Source: a bacterium
GTDB taxonomy: Bacteria; AUK180
Length of the DNA stretch: 11,645 nucleotides
Direction of reading: 5' to 3'
NCBI GenBank assembly: GCA_030622125.1
Contig: JAUXGM010000069.1
Coordinates: forward strand, 1 to 11,645
Positions 4,524 through 11,645 of this stretch are shown here, one piece after another; positions within the stretch are counted from its first letter, which is position 1; each line of letters opens with the position of its first letter. The position numbers and the translations under genes are program-made. Under the pieces are notes generated by a model. That model had not been told where the DNA came from, ran no database searches, and saw only the letters and a program-made list of their open reading frames with translations.

Positions 4524-5522
4524 CTAAATATAACCGTTTTTTACTATGTATTCAGCGATCCTTACTGCGTTTGTTGCTGCACCGATCCTTATATTATCAG
4601 CAGAAATAACGAAATTGAGAGAATTATCGGAAGCTCCTCTTCTAAAGCGTCCAACATCAACGATATCGGTATTTGCAGAGGAAATCGGCATCGGGAATTG
4701 ATAATTATCTTTGTCATTTAAGACCCGAAGATAGGGATCATTACTCATTATTTTTTCAATTTCTTCTATCTCAAATGATTTTTCCGTTTCAACATAAAGA
4801 GATTCAAAGTGAGAATAAAATGTGGGCACCCTCAATGTAGTTGCATAAACATCGATCTTATCATTGAATATCTTATCTGTTTCCTCCCACATCTTGTTTT
4901 CTTCGGTAGAATAATTGTTCTTTTCTATAGAACCGATAAATGGTAACACATTAAACGCAATGGGATACGGATAAAATTTTGAAGTTATCTCCCCATCTGA
5001 AATGAATTCCTTTGTTTCATTGTAAAGATTATTTATAGATCTCAACCCTGAGCCGGATACCGATTGAAGTGTAGTTACAATAATTTTTTTTATTCCGAAA
5101 TTTTTATAGATCGGATGAAGAGCCAGTACCATCTCAATTGTTGAACAATTTGGATTTGCAATAATTTTATCTTCTTTCTTTATAATATTTCCATTTACTG
5201 ATGGGACAACAAGAGGAATACCTTTGACCATTCTATGTGCAGTTGAATTATCTATGATCTTTCCGACATTATTTTTTATTTTTTCAGCAAATTCTTCTGC
5301 AAATCTTGCCGATATAGCAAAAAATACTATATCATCATCAATATCATCACAAAATTTATCAACCTTGATCTCCTGTCCCCGGAATTTAAAAATTCTTGAT
5401 CGGGATCTTTCTGAGGCATACAAAGAAAGATTATCAACTTCTATGGTAGATGATTCAAGAAGTTCAAGCATCTTTTGACCGACCACCCCTGTAATCCCAA
5501 TAATAGAGACATTTATGCCCAT
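4524..5522 (-). CDS. asd: Aspartate-semialdehyde dehydrogenase
   Basis: It catalyses NADPH-dependent reduction of aspartyl phosphate to aspartate semialdehyde, the branch point to lysine/diaminopimelate, threonine and methionine. The protein is 332 aa from ATG 5522, a normal length. The start has AGAGG six bases upstream; a TTG at 5525 would add one Met. In this numbering the nucleotide-binding loop GITGVVGQKM is at 9-18, the catalytic Cys126 is in NPNCSTIE, the SVSGSG motif is at 154-159, and the catalytic His238 is in RVPTFYSHFE (most relatives have GH where this has SH). It is the last gene of the minus-strand operon, and its ATG shares one base with the pgi stop (TGATG), so the two are translationally coupled. 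Nothing suggests it is inactive. Confidence 0.95.
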   Translation of the reverse strand: MGINVSIIGITGVVGQKMLELLESSTIEVDNLSLYASERSRSRIFKFRGQEIKVDKFCDDIDDDIVFFAISARFAEEFAEKIKNNVGKIIDNSTAHRMVKGIPLVVPSVNGNIIKKEDKIIANPNCSTIEMVLALHPIYKNFGIKKIIVTTLQSVSGSGLRSINNLYNETKEFISDGEITSKFYPYPIAFNVLPFIGSIEKNNYSTEENKMWEETDKIFNDKIDVYATTLRVPTFYSHFESLYVETEKSFEIEEIEKIMSNDPYLRVLNDKDNYQFPMPISSANTDIVDVGRFRRGASDNSLNFVISADNIRIGAATNAVRIAEYIVKNGYI

Positions 5523-6763
5523 CAATAACCTCTTTTTCCAAGCCGCCGATACATTATTCTCTTTCCACCCTCAACTCCGGGTTGATCGAACGGATCAATA
5601 TCAAGAAGATGTGAACTATAAACCGTTAATATATATGAGAACATAATTAACCGTCCCAAATTTTCGGGGGATAATTCTTTAAGTTCCAATTCCAATGTAG
5701 GGACACCGAGATTATTAAGATTCTCCTGCGTTCCTTCAAATTCAATATTCACAATATTCCCAAAATCTTTATTGTAAAGATAACCGAAGGAAGAATAATT
5801 CAATTTCTCCGAGATCGTAAAATTTACATTACGATCCCTTACATTTAGAAAAAAGATCACCTTGTCCTGCGGTCCATCGGTAAAAAGTTGAATAATTGAG
5901 TGCTGATCGGTCGGTCCGACGGCAATCATTGGTGTTTGTCCGATTTTTCTACCCTCTTTATTTATCTTCCCCAATGATTCCGACCATAATTGAATGAACC
6001 ATTCACCATAAGTTTTTAATCTATAAACATAAGGAAAGAGTATTAGGATATTATGCCTTCGTTTGTAGAGCTTATAATTGGCAAATCCGATCTCAAATGG
6101 TTCTGTTAATGTTCCTTGTTTTACATCATTTAGATATTCCTTTGCTCCCGATATCAGTTCGTCAATTGGAAATCCGCCTAAATACAATGGGAATAAACCT
6201 ACATTGCTTAAAACGGAATATCTGCCGCCAAGCTCTTCAGGAAGGGAAAGATTAAAAAGCCGATTTTCTTCAACAAACCTTCTGAGATCACCCTTTTTCT
6301 GATCAGTTATAAAAACAAAATGATCTTTCCAGTTATCTTTTAATGTCTCTTTTGCTTTTCCAATAAAGAACAGCGTATTTGCTGCCGTTTCCATTGTTGA
6401 TCCTGATTTTGAAATTGGAATAAAGATCGTTTTTTTAATATCTATATTTTCAATTACCTCCGCCAATCTTTCCGGCTCGGTTGTGTCAACAATAATTATT
6501 CTTTTTTTAAATATTTTTTTAAAACAGTTATAGATCATTTTTGTTCCAAGTGCCGATCCTCCGATACCGATAACGACAATTGTATCGAATATTGGAAGCT
6601 TGCTAATTATTTTTTTATAATTACCAATATTTCCGCCAATATAATTAGAAAAAGGGAATCCCTTATCATTTAATTCCAAAAGAAATTCTTTTTTTAATTC
6701 TTGCACCTTAGCTGCGTATTTTGTTAGCAAAATTGAAACCTTTTTCGAGTAACTTGTTTTCAC
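5522..6763 (-). CDS. pgi: Glucose-6-phosphate isomerase
   Basis: It interconverts glucose 6-phosphate and fructose 6-phosphate in glycolysis and gluconeogenesis, in the cytoplasm. The protein is 413 aa, slightly shorter than the 440-450 aa bacterial type seen in Bacillus and Thermotoga. Sugar-phosphate-binding (SIS) motifs GIGGSALG (66-73) and SKSGSTMET (118-126) and the signature ELGGRYSVLS (177-186) are present. So are the probable catalytic Glu262 (WSES), His288 (GPTDQHS) and Lys401 (DPFDQPGVEGGK). The start is GTG 6763, supported by AGGAGG at 6769-6774 five bases upstream, the best Shine-Dalgarno of the operon. Its G is shared with the TAG stop of the LexA-like gene. The end overlaps the asd ATG by one base. 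Confidence 0.95.
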   Translation of the reverse strand: MKTSYSKKVSILLTKYAAKVQELKKEFLLELNDKGFPFSNYIGGNIGNYKKIISKLPIFDTIVVIGIGGSALGTKMIYNCFKKIFKKRIIIVDTTEPERLAEVIENIDIKKTIFIPISKSGSTMETAANTLFFIGKAKETLKDNWKDHFVFITDQKKGDLRRFVEENRLFNLSLPEELGGRYSVLSNVGLFPLYLGGFPIDELISGAKEYLNDVKQGTLTEPFEIGFANYKLYKRRHNILILFPYVYRLKTYGEWFIQLWSESLGKINKEGRKIGQTPMIAVGPTDQHSIIQLFTDGPQDKVIFFLNVRDRNVNFTISEKLNYSSFGYLYNKDFGNIVNIEFEGTQENLNNLGVPTLELELKELSPENLGRLIMFSYILTVYSSHLLDIDPFDQPGVEGGKRIMYRRLGKRGY

Positions 6764-7356
6764 TAATACCTCCTGATTACTCCTGTTATTTTCCCTAATA
6801 TTTTTACATACTTCTTTCTTATCATAGCGAATTCCGGATTTTCCGACTTTAATATTATTAATTTTTCTTCAAAAAAGATCCTTCTGATCATAATATTGCC
6901 TTCAAGTAGAACTGCAACAATATTACCATTTTTTGCATAATTTTGCATTTTTATGATCACAAAGTCATTTTGTTTTATCGCTGTATTTTTCATTGAGTTA
7001 TCGATTATTTTAAATGCGAAATATTCCCCAGTAGAAAAAAAATCCTTATCTATCGGAATATAGTTATTAATTGATTTTATTGGTAAAAATGAATTCCCAT
7101 TTATCTCATTTATGATTGGGATAAAGTTATTTTTCTTGGCGTCAACATTTATGATATTTAATGATCGGGAGTATTTCTTTCGTTTGATATAACCTTTTTT
7201 TCTCAATGTTTCTATCCTATCATAAGTAGCTCTGATACTTATTCCAAAGTGCCCTGCTATTTTTTTAAGAGTCGGTGTATATTTTTTTTCGTTGATATGG
7301 TTTTCTATGAAGGTAAGTGTTTTCATTTGAACCTCAGTCAGGTTATTATCTATCAT
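6763..7356 (-). CDS. LexA-like repressor (winged helix plus S24 peptidase fold), degenerate cleavage site
   Basis: The 197-aa layout is that of LexA. An N-terminal winged helix spans 1-70 (LTEVQMKTLTFIENHI; YTPTLKKIAGHFGISIRATYDRIE has the PT..EIA..FGI pattern). A C-terminal S24 domain spans about 78-197 (EYFAFKIIDNSM, ILKSENPEF, ILGKITGVIRRY). The catalytic Ser121 is retained in DNSM (usually GDSM). Where LexA has the Ala-Gly scissile bond, this has Asn86-Gly87 (IPIINEINGNS). Where the catalytic Lys should be (VKR), it has IRR, Arg158. Self-cleavage is therefore doubtful, and the protein may be a constitutive or ligand-controlled regulator. Its ATG overlaps the upstream stop as ATGA, and its TAG overlaps the pgi GTG. 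It could regulate its own operon, but I see no clear operator. I do not assign lexA. Confidence 0.8.
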   Translation of the reverse strand: MIDNNLTEVQMKTLTFIENHINEKKYTPTLKKIAGHFGISIRATYDRIETLRKKGYIKRKKYSRSLNIINVDAKKNNFIPIINEINGNSFLPIKSINNYIPIDKDFFSTGEYFAFKIIDNSMKNTAIKQNDFVIIKMQNYAKNGNIVAVLLEGNIMIRRIFFEEKLIILKSENPEFAMIRKKYVKILGKITGVIRRY

Positions 7357-8774
7357 AATTCGCCTTTTACCACCACATAGATACTGTAATTGGAGGTTTT
7401 GTTGAAATCATAAAAATCCTTTCTTGTTCCAATCCCCGCCTGAAATGATTTTGCAAAATTATAACCAATGGAAAAATTATAAAAGACGATCGGTGACAAA
7501 AATTTATTATCTTCAATTTCCGTCATATCGAGATAGTTGACATTTGCGTCCCAACCGATTTTTTTATAATTATAATGAGTGATGAATTCAAGTCTTTGGT
7601 ATGGTACATTTTTAGTTCTATTCGGATTGTAAAAATAGTTGAGTTTGACAATATTATTATAATTCAAATTAATAAAAGGTTCAATAAAAAAAATATCATC
7701 CTCAGATATTTTAAGGAAATTCATATCTTCGGTATATAAATCTTCGGCATATAAATTGTTTTTACTTTCCTCCGAATATTGAACGCCGCTTTTTATAATT
7801 AGTTTTTTATAATTAAACTTGAAATAACCGTAACAGCTATTTTTAATGTAAAATGTAGTTGCAAAATCAGAGAAATAAGGTAAAATGCTGGGGAAAGTTT
7901 TTTTCTCTATGGACACCTTGTTCTCAAGAATAAAAGAAATTCCTTTCAAGATTGACATTCTCAACCCAAAGAGCGGAATGAGTTTTCTATCAGTATATTT
8001 GGCTCCGGAAATACCTAATGAAAATGTAATTTTATCCCATTTATATTTTCCTGAAACCATAATATTATAGATCGGATTAAAATGATTAAAAAGATACAAA
8101 TGAATATTTGACCTGATTAGAATGATCGGCGATAAAAACAAGCTAATATTTAATCTATTATAGACCGATCTTTCTAAAAAATTTGAGATTGAGTTTAGAT
8201 TTGTATACTTAAACCCGGTTATATTCAATATTTTTATATTACTATTTACGATCTTATCAAATCCTAATTGCATATCAAGGGCAGTATTATTCAAGTTCTT
8301 TGCCTCTTCATATTCATAAAAATCATACATTCCATTTAGAATAAGAAAGGTTGTCATATCCTTTGTATTCAGATTGAGTTTGATGTCCCCTTTAAAATTT
8401 TCATAATACCTATCCCTAATATATGGATAGAAGTGATAGTATCCGAATTCAGGAGAGATGGAAAGGTTTTTTTTTGAAATGAAACCGTTTATATTCACTT
8501 TTGCAAGAATATTTGTTCCGATAAATGCACTATAACGATAAGAATTTTCAGATATTTCGTTTTCTTTTTTTTCTTCTATCTTTTTAAATTTTACTTTTTC
8601 CTTTTCATCTTTTTCCTTTTCTATACTGATCTTTTTCGTTCTACTTTCTCCCTCTGTTATCTTTTCGATCTCAGTCCCTTCGATCAGTATTTCCGGTAAA
8701 TCATTATTTTCAGAAAAAGGTTTTATAAAAAAAATAAGTAAAAAACAGAGGAATAATATCTTATTTTTTTCCAT
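7353..8774 (-). CDS. Predicted outer-membrane beta-barrel protein, function unknown
   Basis: The protein is 473 aa. Residues 1-21 (MEKNKILFLCFLLIFFIKPFS) look like a Sec signal peptide. A short segment LPEILIEGTEIE follows, then a very charged Lys/Glu linker at about 40-76, which may span the periplasm. From about residue 80 to the end there are many alternating hydrophobic/polar stretches rich in Tyr, Phe and Asn (for example NLSISPEFGYYHFYPYIRD; FYNFSIGYNFAKSFQAGIG), typical of a transmembrane barrel. No named family is recognised. TonB-dependent receptors are a possible distant relative, but no full plug domain is seen. Its ATG 8774 lies 14 bases inside the end of the upstream NTPase gene with a weak AGGG, and its stop overlaps the LexA-like start (ATGA). 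A role in uptake or envelope structure is inference only. Confidence 0.7.
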   Translation of the reverse strand: MEKNKILFLCFLLIFFIKPFSENNDLPEILIEGTEIEKITEGESRTKKISIEKEKDEKEKVKFKKIEEKKENEISENSYRYSAFIGTNILAKVNINGFISKKNLSISPEFGYYHFYPYIRDRYYENFKGDIKLNLNTKDMTTFLILNGMYDFYEYEEAKNLNNTALDMQLGFDKIVNSNIKILNITGFKYTNLNSISNFLERSVYNRLNISLFLSPIILIRSNIHLYLFNHFNPIYNIMVSGKYKWDKITFSLGISGAKYTDRKLIPLFGLRMSILKGISFILENKVSIEKKTFPSILPYFSDFATTFYIKNSCYGYFKFNYKKLIIKSGVQYSEESKNNLYAEDLYTEDMNFLKISEDDIFFIEPFINLNYNNIVKLNYFYNPNRTKNVPYQRLEFITHYNYKKIGWDANVNYLDMTEIEDNKFLSPIVFYNFSIGYNFAKSFQAGIGTRKDFYDFNKTSNYSIYVVVKGEL

Positions 8775-9288
8775 TTAGCAACCCTGCAATTTCATCTGCA
8801 AGTTTATCACGATTCTCTTTTGTAACCTTATGAAGTATAACATCCTTTCTCTTTGTAACAGCATCCCAGAAAAAATTTTTCTTATATTTTTTTAAGATGC
8901 CGATAATTTTTGGAAAGGAATCAATTGTATTCATTACACCCGCTCTGAATTTTTCAGCTTTGCTTTCTAAAAATCCGAGTTCATCCATAACAATAATATC
9001 TGAAAGTTCTACTGCGGAAATAAGTGCAGAAATACCATCACGATCAAATATATTTGCAATTTTTTGGGAATCATCATCAATGAAAAATGAAATCCCATCT
9101 CCACCGGAAAGATCGGTGAATTTTACCTCTCTATCACTTACCTTCAATGTTTTAAATCCGCCGGGTCTCAAATTTGTTTTTTTCAATATATTATTTAACA
9201 ACATTGTTTTTCCAATTCCTCTATCACCGTACAAAAATATTTTTATACCCGGTATTGATGTTGTTGATCTTTGCATTTCATTCTTCAT
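8761..9288 (-). CDS. THEP1-type nucleoside-triphosphatase (NTPase_1 / DUF265 family)
   Basis: This P-loop NTPase is 175 aa from ATG 9288. The Walker A GDRGIGKT is at residues 21-28, Walker B DIIVMDELG at 97-105 (the family has DEIG or DELG), and the C-terminal family feature VTKENRDKL is at 155-163. Members hydrolyse nucleoside triphosphates in vitro; their cellular role is not settled. A longer frame from TTG 9330 adds 14 residues, but that extension lies across the promoter (-35 at 9321-9326, -10 at 9298-9303), so it is rejected. With ATG 9288 the leader is only a few bases; ATG 9276 is an alternative. It is the first gene of the five-gene operon and overlaps the barrel-protein gene by 14 bases. 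Confidence 0.85.
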   Translation of the reverse strand: MKNEMQRSTTSIPGIKIFLYGDRGIGKTMLLNNILKKTNLRPGGFKTLKVSDREVKFTDLSGGDGISFFIDDDSQKIANIFDRDGISALISAVELSDIIVMDELGFLESKAEKFRAGVMNTIDSFPKIIGILKKYKKNFFWDAVTKRKDVILHKVTKENRDKLADEIAGLLNGKK

Positions 9289-9297
9289 AATTACAAT

Positions 9298-9326
9298 ATT
9301 ATACAAAAAAAGTTCTTTTTTTTCAA
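9298..9326 (-). promoter_or_regulatory. Sigma70-type promoter of the five-gene operon
   Basis: On the minus strand TTGAAA (9326-9321), a 17-base spacer and TATAAT (9303-9298) match the consensus almost fully. The predicted start is near 9291, only about 3 bases before ATG 9288, so the first message would be leaderless or nearly so. No other promoter is evident before the four downstream genes. Confidence 0.7.
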
Positions 9327-9574
9327 ACAAACAGCTTTTTACGAAATAGGGGAATAAGAGAATAAGGGAAAACAGAGGTTAGAGGTTGGTGAAGAAAATA
9401 TAATACAAAGCCGTAGGGGGTAGACCTGTGTATCTACCCATTGAGAGTAAAAAAATATTAAATTCAGAAAACAGGCGGGACATACTTTTAATAGTTGTGA
9501 GTTGCGAGTTATGAGTTTCGAGTTGAAATGCAAAAGCATGTATAATATTTTTTCTTGATTTTTAACCTTGAACC
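9327..9574. other. Intergenic segment between operon promoter and IS
   Basis: No gene is supported. It contains a hairpin, GGGTAGA (9418-9424)/TCTACCC (9433-9439) with an 8-base loop, and a stretch of degenerate GAGTT repeats at 9493-9526 like those at 3883-3916. It also contains CCTTGAACCTTGACC, a short near-tandem duplication at the edge of the insertion sequence. Confidence 0.6.
9418..9439. repeat. Short hairpin GGGTAGA...TCTACCC
   Basis: It has a perfect 7-bp stem with the loop CCTGTGTA. It is followed by no T-run on the plus strand, so it is more likely an interspersed palindrome than a terminator. Confidence 0.6.
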
Positions 9575-9602
9575 TTGACCATCCTGCAATAACCTAATTA
9601 TT

Positions 9603-11333
9603 TCAAAAAGCAAATAATTCATATTTTAAATGGAAAAAGCCTTCTTGTAATATTTTTCTTAAATTATAGAAATATTTTAGTAAGAAATGCCATTTTTGGG
9701 CAATATATTTTGAAAACGAAGAAGATAGGGCATTGATTTCCTTAATATCCCCTTTATCCTTGATATACTTACATAATCTCAGAAGATTAATACCGATTGC
9801 TCTGCAGATTATACCATTTTTCACCCTTGACAAACCGCGAAAGATGGTTCGCTTCACTGATTTATAAAAAAACATATAAACCATTGACTCCGCACCGGCA
9901 CGAAGTTTTAAGAATTCTTTATATTCAGTATCCTCTAACTGCTTTCCCTTGATTTTTACATAATATTCTCTTTCCTTGAAATAATAGCTGTAAAACTTTT
10001 TTCTTTCTTTAACAAAACATTGTGATAGGAAAGGACAATTTGAACAGTCTTCCTTTTTAAATCTACCACTTAAATATCTCCTTTTCGCATCATATTTTTG
10101 CTGATACGGCTTCTTGCCGGCAGGACATTCCTTTAGAACACCGTCTTCAATAATTGCATCTGCAAGGTTTTGATTATTTTTGACCTTTTCGGGGCTTTTT
10201 ATTGCGCTCACATGCAAATTAATCCCGAATTGTTTGCATTTATCTTCAGTATTCTCTCCTGAATAACCTCCATCTGTTAATAGATCATTTGCTTTGTCAA
10301 TTAGTGAATTTTCATCATTCAAACTTTCCAAAAGAAGTTCTGTATCAGGCGTATTATTGGGCTTTACTTCAACTTCTGTAATTACTTGAAATAAATTATC
10401 TTTAGAACAAGTTTCTCCAAAATTTCCAACATAACCTTTATGATGACCATCTTTATAACGATATGTAGCATCGGGATCTGAAGGGCTTTGAATACTTGAA
10501 CTGGAAACCTCTTTCGGGGGTTTTAAATCCACCTTTGGTGAGCTCCCACCGGTAATGTTTAATTGTTCATCAATCAAGCGGTTCAAATTCTTAAATTGTT
10601 TGGTTTTATTATAACTGCTGTTATTTTTATATTTCTCATAAAGCAAATATGCGTATTCCCCTAATCTCCGGAGCATTTCTTTTGTTTCATTCTGCTTTAA
10701 ACGATGGGATAGATCAAGATTCTTTTCCTTTAATAAAAGTTGAACTTCTTCCGGTAATGAACAAATATCAGTAGAATTAAGAATTTTTAGAAAGTTATGT
10801 ATGATCTTAACAAATAGGTTTAATCGGGTTAGCCGTTTTATATTTGCTGCTATCATGCTTGAATCCATCCGCTGAAGACTCAAATCAAGGTTGAATTCTT
10901 TTGTCAGATCAAGTGAAATATCCTTCAAAACCTCCTTTAATAAAGAGGTGTTATGTTTTTCGTCATACTTAACTAAATGTTCACGAAAATAATAAAGAGT
11001 GCGAGGCGCCAAACAAACTTCACCAGGATCCTCTAATCCAAGAGCATACATAGCACGTAAATCTGTATGAAAAGACTCAATCAATTCTTCATCTGTATAA
11101 TTAAATAAATGCTTAATAATCTCCAAACTCACGAGAATATTCACCGGCTTATTGGGGCGACTGTATTTATCGCTATACATATCTTTGAATTTGCTTTCAT
11201 CAATATTGCAAAATATGTGTTCATAAAATGGTGATGCCCAGCTTGAATTTATTATTTTCCTTACTTTAGGCGGCAAATTCTTCAAGAATGATATTAACTT
11301 TTTTTGGTTATGAGTTATGTTTTTCTTAAACAT
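9603..11333 (-). CDS. IS1182-family DDE transposase
   Basis: The 576-aa protein has an N-terminal DUF772-like region (about 45-125: SRPNKPVNILVSLEIIKHLF...TDEELIESFHTDLRAMYALGL). It has a DDE catalytic core with the probable triad Asp157 (LQRMDSSMIAANIKR), Asp354 (LLTDGGYSGENTED) and Glu482 (LRAGAESMVYMF). A Cys cluster lies between (C403, then CSNCPFLSQC at 430-439). The end segment SVKRTIFRGLSRVKNG is typical of the family. The frame is uninterrupted, so it is probably active. The start ATG 11333 has AGGAGA (11345-11340) six bases upstream. The enzyme cuts and joins the ends at 9575 and 11530. Confidence 0.93.
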   Translation of the reverse strand: MFKKNITHNQKKLISFLKNLPPKVRKIINSSWASPFYEHIFCNIDESKFKDMYSDKYSRPNKPVNILVSLEIIKHLFNYTDEELIESFHTDLRAMYALGLEDPGEVCLAPRTLYYFREHLVKYDEKHNTSLLKEVLKDISLDLTKEFNLDLSLQRMDSSMIAANIKRLTRLNLFVKIIHNFLKILNSTDICSLPEEVQLLLKEKNLDLSHRLKQNETKEMLRRLGEYAYLLYEKYKNNSSYNKTKQFKNLNRLIDEQLNITGGSSPKVDLKPPKEVSSSSIQSPSDPDATYRYKDGHHKGYVGNFGETCSKDNLFQVITEVEVKPNNTPDTELLLESLNDENSLIDKANDLLTDGGYSGENTEDKCKQFGINLHVSAIKSPEKVKNNQNLADAIIEDGVLKECPAGKKPYQQKYDAKRRYLSGRFKKEDCSNCPFLSQCFVKERKKFYSYYFKEREYYVKIKGKQLEDTEYKEFLKLRAGAESMVYMFFYKSVKRTIFRGLSRVKNGIICRAIGINLLRLCKYIKDKGDIKEINALSSSFSKYIAQKWHFLLKYFYNLRKILQEGFFHLKYELFAF

Positions 11334-11370
11334 AGAAAATCTCCTATAATCCTATCTTTAGATTATGTTT

Positions 11371-11399
11371 ATTATACCATATTACAGATAAAAAGTCAA
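11371..11399 (-). promoter_or_regulatory. Sigma70-type promoter of the transposase gene
   Basis: On the minus strand TTGACT (11399-11394), a 17-base spacer and TATAAT (11376-11371) are near-perfect consensus. Transcription would start near 11364, leaving a leader of about 30 bases that contains the AGGAGA ribosome binding site. Such a strong promoter is unusual for a transposase and suggests little transcriptional restraint. Confidence 0.75.
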
Positions 11400-11530
11400 G
11401 TAAATATTCATCATTTTACCGAATATAAAGAGAATTTTTAAATACTATGATAATTTATAAAACTTTTCTCTCCTAAAGAAATATTTTAAGAAATTATGTG
11501 AAAATAATACCCTTTTTGCAGTATGGTCAA

Positions 11531-11645
11531 AATTCATCTTTAAATTTTCAGTTATGAAATGAAATTTCATTATTCGAAATCTTTTTAATTATTAGAAAAT
11601 CAATTTTCTACTTAAAAAAAAGATTTAATGAAAAGTGATTTAGTA
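11531..11645. other. AT-rich flank of the IS with two palindromes
   Basis: No gene is visible. AATGAAATTTCATT (11558-11571) is a perfect 14-bp palindrome. TAGAAAAT (11593-11600) and ATTTTCTA (11603-11610) form an 8-bp stem with a 2-base loop, followed on the plus strand by CTT and an A-run. These could be an operator or promoter region of a gene beyond the window. Confidence 0.5.

Larger units (their letters stand above)
9575..11530 (-). mobile_element. IS1182-family insertion sequence, apparently complete
   Basis: The terminal inverted repeats TTGACCATCCTGCAA (9575-9589) and, reading inward on the minus strand, TTGACCATACTGCAA (11530-11516) agree at 14 of 15 positions, with weaker similarity beyond. 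The unit of 1,956 bp is within the usual size of the family and encloses one intact transposase gene with its own promoter. No clear target-site duplication is seen: the flanks are GAACC on the left and AATTC on the right. It sits about 250 bp upstream of the operon promoter, which it leaves intact. Confidence 0.8.

Noticed and set aside
4526-4535. ATATAAC near 4528-4534 as the R'' box of a second cassette
   Set aside because: It lies in the last codons of asd on the other strand, has no matching inner arms, and the sequence before it does not match the start of the supposed second cassette.
5523-5525. TTG 5525 as start of asd
   Set aside because: It adds only one Met; ATG 5522 is adjacent, has AGAGG six bases upstream and couples to the pgi stop.
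9289-9330. Upstream extension of the NTPase from TTG 9330
   Set aside because: It overlaps the -35 and -10 boxes and encodes residues with no counterpart before the P-loop region of the family.
8897-9349. 150-aa plus-strand reading frame opposite the NTPase
   Set aside because: It is the antisense shadow of a gene with clear Walker motifs; its own translation has no family features.
9493-9526. GAGTT-rich repeats (also 3883-3916) as a CRISPR-like array
   Set aside because: Units are only about 9-11 bases, degenerate and without spacers; no cas genes are present.
9339-9539. 66-aa minus-strand reading frame between operon and IS
   Set aside because: It covers a hairpin and GAGTT repeats, has no ribosome binding site and no recognisable protein features.

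Overview
The window comes from an AT-rich bacterial chromosome. A secretion signal followed by an outer-membrane beta-barrel suggests a diderm (Gram-negative type) organism. Shine-Dalgarno sites are present before several genes (AGGAGG before pgi, AGGAGA before the transposase), and TGA is used as a stop, so the code is standard. Protein families and abundant dispersed short palindromes would fit an uncultured anaerobic or candidate-phylum lineage, but the sequence does not let me name a genus.

Positions 1-4523 are a plus-strand accessory region. It holds: (i) a two-gene unit with its own promoter, a 41-residue ORF overlapping a DUF4062 plus GHKL-ATPase plus winged-helix protein, resembling proteins found in prokaryotic defence islands; (ii) the C-terminal remnant of a tyrosine recombinase; (iii) a CPBP (CAAX-type) membrane protease; (iv) the first 50 codons of a broken secreted-protein gene. 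Long direct repeats and many short palindromic repeats separate these pieces. The best hidden signal is that the protease gene is packaged like an integron gene cassette. The first 16 bases after the 5' core (2595-2610) match, at 14 of 16 positions, the reverse complement of the 16 bases ending at the 3' site's R'' box (3521-3536). The 3' site folds through a 13-bp perfect inverted repeat and ends in a second GTT core at 3654. The recombinase remnant lies directly upstream, so this looks like a decayed chromosomal integron with the recombinase facing the same way as its cassette.

Positions 4524-9288 are a minus-strand operon of five genes with overlapping ends, read from a consensus promoter at 9298-9326: a THEP1-type nucleoside-triphosphatase, an outer-membrane beta-barrel protein, a LexA-like S24 protein, glucose-6-phosphate isomerase (pgi) and aspartate-semialdehyde dehydrogenase (asd). 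The LexA-like protein keeps the catalytic Ser, but the Ala-Gly cleavage site reads Asn-Gly and the catalytic Lys aligns with Arg. It may therefore be a non-cleavable regulator rather than an SOS repressor.

Positions 9575-11530 are an apparently intact IS1182-family insertion sequence with a DDE transposase, a consensus promoter, a strong ribosome binding site and 14/15 matching terminal inverted repeats. The last 115 bases hold only AT-rich palindromes.
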